DNA of 38,574 bases from Actinomycetota bacterium. GTDB taxonomy: Bacteria; Actinomycetota; Actinomycetes; Nanopelagicales; Nanopelagicaceae. Shown one piece after another: positions 8,800-16,737 of this stretch. The stretch covers positions 1 through 38,574 of the forward strand of contig RFSC01000002.1 of assembly GCA_009924185.1 (NCBI GenBank). Direction: 5' to 3'. The notes below the pieces were generated by a model. That model did not search any database. It worked only from the letters and a program-made list of their open reading frames with translations, and was not told the origin of the DNA. Position 1 is the stretch's first letter; every line of letters begins with the position of its first letter. The position numbers and the translations under genes were made by a program.

Positions 8800-9372
8800 A
8801 TGGCACGAGTTTCTAGAAACCACTGGCCCTTGATTCTTAATGATGGGGAGCTCACCTTGCGCCCATTGCGGATTCGCGATCGCAGCTCTTGGTTAAGCAC
8901 GAGAAGAAGAAATCGGGAGTGGCTATCGCCATGGGAGGCCACCTCACCAATTGCAGAAGAGAACAAAAACCTACCCACCTATATAGAGATGGTGCAGATT
9001 CATAACAGAGAGGGTCGCGCGGGCCGGTCAATCTCACTAGCGATTTGGTTTGATAAAGAGTTAATTGGACAGATAACTCTGGGCGGAATCTCGTACGGTG
9101 CCTACCGAGGCGGGCACATTGGTTATTGGATTGACCAGAAATTCGCTAACAAAGGGCTCACAACACGAGCGGTCCGGGAGCTAACCAAGTATGGGATTGA
9201 GGAACTTGGTTTACATAGAATCGAAATTAATCTAAGACCTGAGAACATCGCATCAAAACGGGTTGCGGAAAAGTCAGGGTATGTTTTTGAAGGTTTACGT
9301 CCCCGATATCTACATATTGATGGTGCTTGGAGAGACCATCTTTGTTATGTAAAAGAAAATCCACGGCTGTAA
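8800..9372 (+). CDS. RimJ/RimL-like GNAT N-acetyltransferase
   Basis: LTLRPLRIRDRSSWLSTRRRNREWLSPWEAT..; GGISYGAYRGGHIGYWIDQKFANKGLTTRAVRELTKYGIEELGLHRIEINLRPENIASKRVAEKSGYVFEGL. Confidence 0.95.
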   Translation: MARVSRNHWPLILNDGELTLRPLRIRDRSSWLSTRRRNREWLSPWEATSPIAEENKNLPTYIEMVQIHNREGRAGRSISLAIWFDKELIGQITLGGISYGAYRGGHIGYWIDQKFANKGLTTRAVRELTKYGIEELGLHRIEINLRPENIASKRVAEKSGYVFEGLRPRYLHIDGAWRDHLCYVKENPRL

Positions 9373-9396
9373 ATAACAGAAAATTTTTTGCTGGAA

Positions 9397-9439
9397 TTAG
9401 GGGGGAAATACCCTAAAAGTCCGAATCCTGCCTTTAGGG
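9397..9439 (+). promoter_or_regulatory. Leader with mutually exclusive hairpin arms upstream of the glpR-like gene
   Basis: TTAGGG (9397-9402), CCCTAAA (9411-9417), TTTAGGG (9433-9439, overlapping the likely SD 5' of GTG 9449). Confidence 0.35.
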
Positions 9440-9448
9440 TTATCACTC

Positions 9449-10243
9449 GTGGGATCTGGTTTTATTTATTTAATCATCGTAGGGATGTGGATTGCTTATT
9501 TCCTGCCCCGTTGGATCTCCACCCATGAAGAAGTTTCCGGTCGCACGGTAGAAAAATTTGAAAAAACTATGAAGGTTGTTGGTGTTACCTCAGGTAATGC
9601 TGCACCGGATTATGAAGCTTTGTTGGAAAAACGGGAGCAACAGATTGCTAATCGCAGATTAACCTTTGCTGGCATCAGCGGCTTAACAATTTTGGTAACA
9701 GCCTTTGCTCTCTTTGGTCTAGTCTCAATTTCCGCCATTGCACTTCCAGTTTCTGCATTTGTACTGTATGTGGTTCATGCCAGACATCAGATGTTTTCCA
9801 TGCAAGAGGAGTTAAAGCGCGCTCAAGTGCATCAGCAGAGCATTAGCAAGCCAACCACTGGAAGATATTCAGAGTTAATTGCTCGAGCAAAAAGAGTTCA
9901 GACCACACTAAATATCTCTGAAGAACAGTGGACTCCGTTATCAGAACGAGTAGCCACCTACTCACAAGAGGTACAGAGCATTGTGATCTTGCCAAAGGGC
10001 AGCGCTGAGAAGTCCCGCGAAACATGGGAGCCAACTGCGGTGCCGGCACCAAGTTATGTAAATGCTGCCAAGGCTGCACCACAACGTCGCACCATTGATT
10101 TAACGGTTCCTGGCGCTTGGAGTGAGGCTCAAGAGAAAGCTATGCGGGAAGCAATGGCTCCGAAATCAAACCAAATCTTTGATCAGGAACAGGCAGATGC
10201 GATGGAAGAGCATCTGCGGCAATACCGAGCTGCTGGTCAGTAA
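9449..10243 (+). CDS. Three-TM actinobacterial membrane protein, GlpR-like (candidate receptor for the Glp-like protein)
   Basis: N-terminal TM GSGFIYLIIVGMWIAYFLPRWISTHEE, then two adjacent TM segments (residues ~70-110), then a hydrophilic tail; third gene of the moeA-like/rimJ-like/membrane protein cluster. Confidence 0.7.
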   Translation: MGSGFIYLIIVGMWIAYFLPRWISTHEEVSGRTVEKFEKTMKVVGVTSGNAAPDYEALLEKREQQIANRRLTFAGISGLTILVTAFALFGLVSISAIALPVSAFVLYVVHARHQMFSMQEELKRAQVHQQSISKPTTGRYSELIARAKRVQTTLNISEEQWTPLSERVATYSQEVQSIVILPKGSAEKSRETWEPTAVPAPSYVNAAKAAPQRRTIDLTVPGAWSEAQEKAMREAMAPKSNQIFDQEQADAMEEHLRQYRAAGQ

Positions 10244-11479
10244 TTAGATCCAGCTGCTAAACCACATCCGCGCATACCAATCTGAGTATGTGATTACCTG
10301 CCCAACAAATAGCGGGAAAAAGTAAGCAAAAAATAAGGCTACGAGAGAAACCCCGGCCAATGTGTACTGCTGGCGAACTTTGCGGGTAACTTCATTTTCT
10401 AAGAACTTAGTTAGTACAAAACCGATACAGAGAATTAGGAATGGCTGGAAGGCGATGGCGTAAAAGAAAAAGGTAGTGCGCTCTGGGAAGGCCAGCCAAG
10501 GAAGATAGCTAGATAACAAAAAGAGCAGAATCAGACCATTACTTGTCTCTCGCCGATAAATGAAGTAACCAATTGCTACGAAAATTGCAACCAATCCAGC
10601 CCACCACAAAATAGGCGTACCGATTGCTAGCACCTCCTGCGAACAACTGTCGGCACCACAACTCTTTGGATCATCATAGAAAAATGAGGTAGGTCTACCA
10701 AGAACCAACCAGTTCCATGCACTGGCTTGATAAGAGTGATCAGTTGTTAAACCGGTATGAAAGTTCAAAATCTCTCTGTGATAGTTAATCAAAGATGCTA
10801 GCGGGTTGCTTTTGGAGTTACGACTCCATCCATCAGCGCTTAAGAACCAGCCAAACCAGCTAGCTATGTAGACCATCAAAGGAAGCACGCCAAATTGAAT
10901 TGGAGTTAACAAATAGCGACGACTTGCAAATAGCAAATAAATGCCCACGGCCGCTAGAACATAAATCGCACTCCACTTAGTTCCGAGCGCTAGACCAAAT
11001 ACAACTCCAGCCCACCACAGTTTCTCTTTGATTAAAAGGTAAAAGGCGAGCAGGATGAAAAATGATAAAAAGATATCGAGTAATGCGGTCCGGGACATAA
11101 CTAGATGCAACCCATCTAGCGCCATTAATGCCGCTGCAACCACGCTAATAAACTCAGATTTGAACAGCTGTTTTGCGATCAAATAAACCAGCAGTATCGA
11201 TACGGTTCCAATCAGAGCTGCCGTAAACCGCCAACCAAAAGGATTGTCCCCAAATACCTTTATTCCAAGTGCGATTGCCCATTTTCCGACGGGTGGATGC
11301 ACGATGAACTCTGCTGCGCCTTTATCAAGTTCAACCCCATGGGCTAGGTAATCCTTTGCCCCATCAACGTAATAAACCTCATCAAAAACCAATTCAGCTG
11401 GCCGGCCTAGATTTATAAATCTGGTCAAGGCGCTAAATAGCAAAATAGAAAGTAGCGCAAGGAAATGAGGCCGCTTCAT
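10244..11479 (-). CDS. Dolichyl-phosphate-mannose--protein mannosyltransferase-like (Pmt family)
   Basis: 411 aa multi-TM; LVFDEVYYVDGAKDYLAHG and FIVHPPVGKWAIALG motifs; divergent from rsmI as in other actinobacteria. Confidence 0.92.
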   Translation of the reverse strand: MKRPHFLALLSILLFSALTRFINLGRPAELVFDEVYYVDGAKDYLAHGVELDKGAAEFIVHPPVGKWAIALGIKVFGDNPFGWRFTAALIGTVSILLVYLIAKQLFKSEFISVVAAALMALDGLHLVMSRTALLDIFLSFFILLAFYLLIKEKLWWAGVVFGLALGTKWSAIYVLAAVGIYLLFASRRYLLTPIQFGVLPLMVYIASWFGWFLSADGWSRNSKSNPLASLINYHREILNFHTGLTTDHSYQASAWNWLVLGRPTSFFYDDPKSCGADSCSQEVLAIGTPILWWAGLVAIFVAIGYFIYRRETSNGLILLFLLSSYLPWLAFPERTTFFFYAIAFQPFLILCIGFVLTKFLENEVTRKVRQQYTLAGVSLVALFFAYFFPLFVGQVITYSDWYARMWFSSWI

Positions 11480-11524
11480 GATGCATAAGGATACCCATCA
11501 ACAAATTCCCACCATAATGGTGGT

Positions 11525-12358
11525 GTGAGCGAGTTGGTTTTAGCTGCAGTGCCGCTGGGAAATGTTGGTGATGCCTCCGAGCGTTTGAAGTTTGCTATTG
11601 AGAGCGCTGATTTAGTTGCCGCCGAAGACTCTCGTCGCTTTTTGCGACTTTGCAAAGATTTAAATCTAAATTGTCGGGCCCAGGTAATCTCCTTTTTTGA
11701 GGGAAATGAGAGCGAAAGGTTAGAGGAGATTGCCGACGCACTTCGCAATGACAAAAGAGTTTTGTTGGTAACAGATGCCGGAATGCCTTCAGTAAGTGAT
11801 CCAGGGTTCCGTGCGGCTCGCATGGCGATTGATAACAATTTCAAATTAACCGTCATCCCAGGACCAAGTGCGGTATTGGCAGCTTTAGCTCTGTCGGGTT
11901 TGCCCACAGATAGTTTTGCCTTTGATGGATTTCCACCGCGCACCAGTGGCGCAAGACAGGAATGGTTTGCACAGCGAGCAAATGAAACCCGCACTTTGGT
12001 TTTGTTTGAAGCACCACATCGCATCTCTGAAACCATTGCAGCAATCAAAGATGAGTTTGGTGGTAATCGACAAATGGCAATCTGTAGAGAAATTACCAAA
12101 ACTTATGAGGAAACAGTAAGAGGAACAGCGCAGGAACTTTTCGAGTGGAGTACCAGCAAAGAGATGTTGGGAGAGTTCACAATCGTAATTGCTGGATATG
12201 TTCCTGATGCTACGGAGAAATCTGATATCGAGATCGCTGAATTAGTTAAGCATTATGAAGCTTCTGGGATTACCCGCAAAGAAGCAATTTCCATAGTGGC
12301 CAAAGAGCTGCACCTGCCCAAGCGCAAAGTCTTTGACATCATGGTGCTAGATAAATAG
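11525..12358 (+). CDS. rsmI: 16S rRNA (cytidine(1402)-2'-O)-methyltransferase
   Basis: LAAVPLGNVGDASERLKFAIESADLVAAEDSRR, LVTDAGMPSVSDPGFR, VIPGPSAVLAALALSGLPTDSFAFDGFPPR. Confidence 0.96.
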   Translation: MSELVLAAVPLGNVGDASERLKFAIESADLVAAEDSRRFLRLCKDLNLNCRAQVISFFEGNESERLEEIADALRNDKRVLLVTDAGMPSVSDPGFRAARMAIDNNFKLTVIPGPSAVLAALALSGLPTDSFAFDGFPPRTSGARQEWFAQRANETRTLVLFEAPHRISETIAAIKDEFGGNRQMAICREITKTYEETVRGTAQELFEWSTSKEMLGEFTIVIAGYVPDATEKSDIEIAELVKHYEASGITRKEAISIVAKELHLPKRKVFDIMVLDK

Positions 12359-12372
12359 ATAGACTTCTCACC

Positions 12373-13932
12373 ATGTCCGGCAAATCCTTCTATCTGACCA
12401 CGCCCATTTACTATGTAAATGATGCGCCCCATATTGGTCATGCCTATACGACTGTTGCCGGAGATTTGCTAACCCGCTGGCACCGCCAAAAAGGTGAGTC
12501 GGTTTGGTTTTTAACCGGTACCGATGAGCATGGCCAAAAAGTTATGCGTACCGCTGAGGCCAATAACACCCCGCCGCAGCAATGGTGTGACCGATTAGTT
12601 GAAGAGGCTTGGAAACCAGTTTGGCAGCATCTTGAGATTGCCAACGATGACTTTATTCGCACTACCGAACCACGGCACATGGAACGGGTGCAAAAGTTTT
12701 TGCAAGGCTTAATGGAAAAAGGTTTTATCTACGAAGGTAAATATGAAGGTCCTTACTGTGTAGGTTGTGAAGAGTTCAAACTTCCTGGTGATCTTGATGA
12801 AGGAAAGTGCAAAATTCACTCCAAGCCTGTAGAGATGCTTAGTGAAACCAACTGGTTTTTTAAACTCTCTGCTTTTGTTCAGCCCTTGCTAGAGCATTAC
12901 AAAAATAATCCAGAGGCGTGCGAGCCAGCTAGTGCTAGAAATGAAGTTGTTTCATTTTTAGAAGGTGGCGTATCTGATCTTTCCATCTCTCGCTCGACAT
13001 TTAATTGGGGTATTCCAGTTCCTTGGGATACCAAGCAGGTAGTTTATGTTTGGTTTGATGCGTTGTTGAATTACGCCACCGCGGTTGGATTAACTGACCC
13101 AGCGGATTCTGATGGCGGCAAGTTTTTTGCTAAGACTTGGCCGGCCGATGTTCACCTAGTAGGAAAAGATATTTTGCGCTTCCATGCTGTGATTTGGCCT
13201 GCGATGTTGATGGCCGCCGAGCTTCCAGTACCAAAGAAGGTTTTCGCCCACGGCTGGTTGTTGGTTGGTGGAGAAAAAATGAGTAAGAGTAAGTTAACTG
13301 GCATTGCACCATCTGATATCACCAAGCATTTCGGTGTGGATGCGTTTCGTTATTACTTTATGCGCGCTATTCCATTTGGCAGTGATGGCTCATTCTCTTG
13401 GGAGGATATGGCGGCGCGATATACCTCAGAACTCGCCAATGACTTTGGAAATCTTGCTTCTCGCTTAGCTGCCATGGTGGAAAAGTATTGTTCTGGAACC
13501 TTGCCCGCGGTGGCTAAAGACGATGAACTTGCAGCTGCTTTACAGAAGACCGTAGACGCAGCTGACCAGGCAATCTGCGCTTTGGATTTCCAAGGTGGAA
13601 TCAATCAGATTATGGAGTTCTGCAAACAGGTAAATGGTTATGTCACAGCGAAAGAGCCGTGGGCTGTAGCTAAGGATGAAAGCCGCAAAGCCGAGTTAGA
13701 TGAAATTCTTTACAACACCGCAGAGGCACTTCGAGCTCTGGCGGTTTTGCTGCATCCGATAATGCCAATTTCTACCCAGAAGCTTTGGGATTCTCTAGGT
13801 GCTGCACAAAGTTTGGGAGCAATCGGAGCTCAAAAGATTTCTGAGGTTGCCAAGTGGGGACAACTTCCAGCTGGTGCAAAAATCACCAAGGGCGAGATTC
13901 TCTTCCCTCGTCTAGCAGATCTAGAAAGTTAA
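12373..13932 (+). CDS. metG: Methionyl-tRNA synthetase
   Basis: YLTTPIYYVNDAPHIGHAYTTVAGDLLTRWHR; KMSKSKLTG; 519 aa. Confidence 0.98.
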   Translation: MSGKSFYLTTPIYYVNDAPHIGHAYTTVAGDLLTRWHRQKGESVWFLTGTDEHGQKVMRTAEANNTPPQQWCDRLVEEAWKPVWQHLEIANDDFIRTTEPRHMERVQKFLQGLMEKGFIYEGKYEGPYCVGCEEFKLPGDLDEGKCKIHSKPVEMLSETNWFFKLSAFVQPLLEHYKNNPEACEPASARNEVVSFLEGGVSDLSISRSTFNWGIPVPWDTKQVVYVWFDALLNYATAVGLTDPADSDGGKFFAKTWPADVHLVGKDILRFHAVIWPAMLMAAELPVPKKVFAHGWLLVGGEKMSKSKLTGIAPSDITKHFGVDAFRYYFMRAIPFGSDGSFSWEDMAARYTSELANDFGNLASRLAAMVEKYCSGTLPAVAKDDELAAALQKTVDAADQAICALDFQGGINQIMEFCKQVNGYVTAKEPWAVAKDESRKAELDEILYNTAEALRALAVLLHPIMPISTQKLWDSLGAAQSLGAIGAQKISEVAKWGQLPAGAKITKGEILFPRLADLES

Positions 13933-13941
13933 TTTATCTAA

Positions 13942-14802
13942 ATGGCTGATCGTCACAACCGAGATTTAGATAGACAGCCGGCTCCACTACCCGAACCACT
14001 TCCGGTCAATTGTGTTGATTCCCATGCTCATTTAGAGATTGTCACTAACACCGAACCTGATCACCCTGAAATAAAGAGAGTTTTGCAGGAAGCAGCCTCG
14101 GTTGGAATCGACCGCATAGTCCAGGTCGGTTATTCAGCTGAACAATCAAAGTGGTGTGTTCAACTAGCTGAGATTTGGAATGACCAGGTTTTGGCTGCGG
14201 TTGCTCTGCATCCCAACGAAGCACCCGTAGTTGAAGATCTAGAAGGAGATTTGGCGGTTATTGATCAGCTTGCTTCACATCCCAGAGTAAGAGCGATTGG
14301 TGAAACTGGTTTAGATTTCTTTCGCACCGAGCCTGAGCTGCAGGACAAACAGCGCTACTCTTTTAAAAGACATATTGAAATGGCCAAGCGGCACAACAAA
14401 GCTTTGGTGATTCATGATCGTGATGCTCATCGCGCGGTTCTAGACACTTTGGATGAGGTCGGAGCTCCAAATCAAACGGTTTTCCATTGCTTTTCAGGTG
14501 ATGCGTTAATGGCCCGAGAGTGCATTGATAAGGGGTACATACTCTCCTTCGCCGGCACCGTTACCTTTAAAAATGCGCCGCAATTACGGGAAGCGGTAAA
14601 GCTGGTGCCATTAGATCAGTTGCTAGTAGAGACCGACTCACCATTTTTGGCTCCAGCACCACATCGCGGAGCTTTAAACACTCCAGCACAAATCCCCAAC
14701 ATTCTACGTTTTATCGCAGCTGAGCGAGATGAGCCATTAACTGATTTAGCTAACGCAATAAGTGCTAACGCGGAACGAATCTTCGGGTCATTCAAATCAT
14801 GA
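13942..14802 (+). CDS. TatD-family hydrolase (DNase)
   Basis: CVDSHAHLEI, AIGETGLDFFR, LLVETDSPFLAPAPHRG. Confidence 0.95.
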   Translation: MADRHNRDLDRQPAPLPEPLPVNCVDSHAHLEIVTNTEPDHPEIKRVLQEAASVGIDRIVQVGYSAEQSKWCVQLAEIWNDQVLAAVALHPNEAPVVEDLEGDLAVIDQLASHPRVRAIGETGLDFFRTEPELQDKQRYSFKRHIEMAKRHNKALVIHDRDAHRAVLDTLDEVGAPNQTVFHCFSGDALMARECIDKGYILSFAGTVTFKNAPQLREAVKLVPLDQLLVETDSPFLAPAPHRGALNTPAQIPNILRFIAAERDEPLTDLANAISANAERIFGSFKS

Positions 14803-15644
14803 GTATCTCCTTATTGGGTGCAGCGGAGATTCGTGCTTTGGCTGAACAATTAGATGTTCATCCAGCTAAATCACTAGGACAAAACTTTGTTATTGATGCC
14901 AATACCTGTCAGAAGATTGTGCGCCTGGCGGTAATTAGTCAGGGTGATCATGTAGTAGAAATTGGCCCGGGCTTAGGTTCTTTAACATTAGCGCTTTTGC
15001 AAGCAACTAATAAGGTAACAGCGATTGAGATTGATGAGCGACTAGCAAAACAACTTCCCATTACTGCTAAGGAGCATGGCGTTCCGGATGGCAATCTGCA
15101 GATAATGAATCAAGATGCGTTGCAGGTTTTTGATATCCCAGACAATCCCACAAAGTTAGTGGCAAATTTGCCTTACAACGTTTCAGTTCCGGTGCTACTT
15201 AACTTTCTTGAAAGGTTTCCATCAATAACTTCAGGAGTTGTTATGGTGCAAACCGAGGTAGCTGAACGTTTAGCTGCAAAACCTGGAAGCAAGACCTACG
15301 GTGTGCCAAGTGCAAAGGCGGCATGGTGGAGCGACATGATTTTGGCTGATTCAGTTTCGCGCTCTGTGTTTTGGCCGGTGCCGAATGTTGATTCCTCTCT
15401 TGTGAAGTTTGTAAGACATGCGCCGTTAGGGGATGAGAGTTTGCGGCGCCGCACCTTTGAGCTGATTGATAGAGCTTTTGGCCAGCGTCGCAAAATGTTG
15501 AGGGCGATTTACGCTGACATTTATGGTGGTTCAGCGGCGGCGGAAACCGCTTTATTGTCGGCGGGAGTGGAGCCCACCACTCGCGGAGAATCCCTCTCGG
15601 TTGAGAGATTTGCCGCTATCGCAAAGCAGTTAGATAGGCGTTAA
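14799..15644 (+). CDS. rsmA: 16S rRNA (adenine(1518)-N6/adenine(1519)-N6)-dimethyltransferase
   Basis: KSLGQNFVIDANTCQKIV, VVEIGPGLGSLTLALL, VANLPYNVSVPVL. Confidence 0.97.
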   Translation: MSISLLGAAEIRALAEQLDVHPAKSLGQNFVIDANTCQKIVRLAVISQGDHVVEIGPGLGSLTLALLQATNKVTAIEIDERLAKQLPITAKEHGVPDGNLQIMNQDALQVFDIPDNPTKLVANLPYNVSVPVLLNFLERFPSITSGVVMVQTEVAERLAAKPGSKTYGVPSAKAAWWSDMILADSVSRSVFWPVPNVDSSLVKFVRHAPLGDESLRRRTFELIDRAFGQRRKMLRAIYADIYGGSAAAETALLSAGVEPTTRGESLSVERFAAIAKQLDRR

Positions 15645-15670
15645 AGAGAACAAAGTAATACGCTCGCCAC

Positions 15671-16585
15671 ATGCCCTCATACGTGGTGACGCGTGCCCCC
15701 GGAAAGATCAATCTACAACTCTCGGTCGGCCCACTTCAGGCAGATGGATATCACCCAGTCGCTACTGTTTTCCAAGCGGTTTCACTTTTTGATGATGTTC
15801 GTATTTCTTTTTCCGACAATCCTGGAATATCACTTACCGCTTCAGGGAAGGTAAGTGAGCTACTTCCACTTGACAAAAACAACTTGGCTTTTAAGGCTGC
15901 AGATTTAATGTGTAGAAAGTTTGAGATTACTGATGGATTAGCAATCACCTTGACTAAGGAGATTCCAATCGCAGGTGGTATGGCAGGCGGCAGTGCAGAT
16001 GCCGGAGCTACCATTGTTGGAATTGATGCCTTGTTTGGTTTGGGATTGAGTCGAAGCGAGATGGAGAAAATTGGTTCTGAGCTTGGTGCTGATATTCCCT
16101 TTACGATCTCGGGTGGCACAGCTATTGGAACTGGACGTGGTGATCAAATAACGCCGGTGTTGTCCCGCGGAAATTACAACTGGGTGTTGGCACTTTCCAG
16201 CTCTGGATTATCAACCCCCGCTGTTTACCAAGAGTGTGATCGCTTGCGTGAAGGTTTGCAGGTTGCACCACCACACATCAGCGACTCATTAATGCAGGCG
16301 TTAAGTGCCGGCGATGCTGTGGCTTTAGGAAAAGCTTTATCAAATGATCTACAACCAGCAGCTTGTTCATTGAAACCAGCGCTACGTTTAATACTTGATG
16401 TTGGTATGGATTACGGAGCTTTGGGTGGATTGGTATCTGGCTCTGGCCCTACCGTTGCATTTTTGGCAGAGAATGAGGATCACGCTCTTGATTTAGTGGT
16501 GGCTTTGACCTCAAGTGGCGTTGTTGGAAATGTGGTTCGGGCAGCAGGTCCAGTCCCCGGCGCTAGGGTGATTGAAAGCGCGTAA
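15671..16585 (+). CDS. ispE: 4-diphosphocytidyl-2-C-methyl-D-erythritol kinase
   Basis: RAPGKINLQLSVGPLQADGYHPVATVFQAVSLFDDV, KEIPIAGGMAGGSADAGATI; follows rsmA. Confidence 0.96.
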   Translation: MPSYVVTRAPGKINLQLSVGPLQADGYHPVATVFQAVSLFDDVRISFSDNPGISLTASGKVSELLPLDKNNLAFKAADLMCRKFEITDGLAITLTKEIPIAGGMAGGSADAGATIVGIDALFGLGLSRSEMEKIGSELGADIPFTISGGTAIGTGRGDQITPVLSRGNYNWVLALSSSGLSTPAVYQECDRLREGLQVAPPHISDSLMQALSAGDAVALGKALSNDLQPAACSLKPALRLILDVGMDYGALGGLVSGSGPTVAFLAENEDHALDLVVALTSSGVVGNVVRAAGPVPGARVIESA

Positions 16586-16601
16586 CCTCCATCTGCCGCG
16601 G

Positions 16602-16631
16602 TTAGTAGCAGGGAGCCTGACCCAATAGAAT
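16602..16631 (+). promoter_or_regulatory. Promoter candidate for tRNA-Gln
   Basis: TTAGTA (16602-16607), 18-nt spacer, TAGAAT (16626-16631), 7 bp before the tRNA 5' end. Confidence 0.4.
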
Positions 16632-16637
16632 TCAGGT

Positions 16638-16712
16638 TCCTCCATTGTGTAGTGGCTAGCACATGGGCCTTTGAAGCCCAGGGTCCAGGATCGATACCTG
16701 GTGGAGGAGCCA
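16638..16712 (+). tRNA. tRNA-Gln(UUG) with encoded CCA
   Basis: Acceptor TCCTCCA/TGGAGGA, anticodon arm TGGGC-CTTTGAA-GCCCA (anticodon TTG 16671-16673), T arm CCAGG-ATCGATA-CCTGG, discriminator G, CCA 16710-16712. Confidence 0.95.
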
Positions 16713-16737
16713 CTTAACTAGACTGCGGCTGACGAGC

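Noticed and set aside
11476-12099. 207-aa minus-strand ORF opposite rsmI
   Set aside because: Shadow ORF: low-complexity Ser/Lys/Ala composition, fully antisense to a well-supported rsmI.
15751-16119. 122-aa minus-strand ORF inside ispE
   Set aside because: Antisense to ispE, no domain, composition typical of shadow frames.
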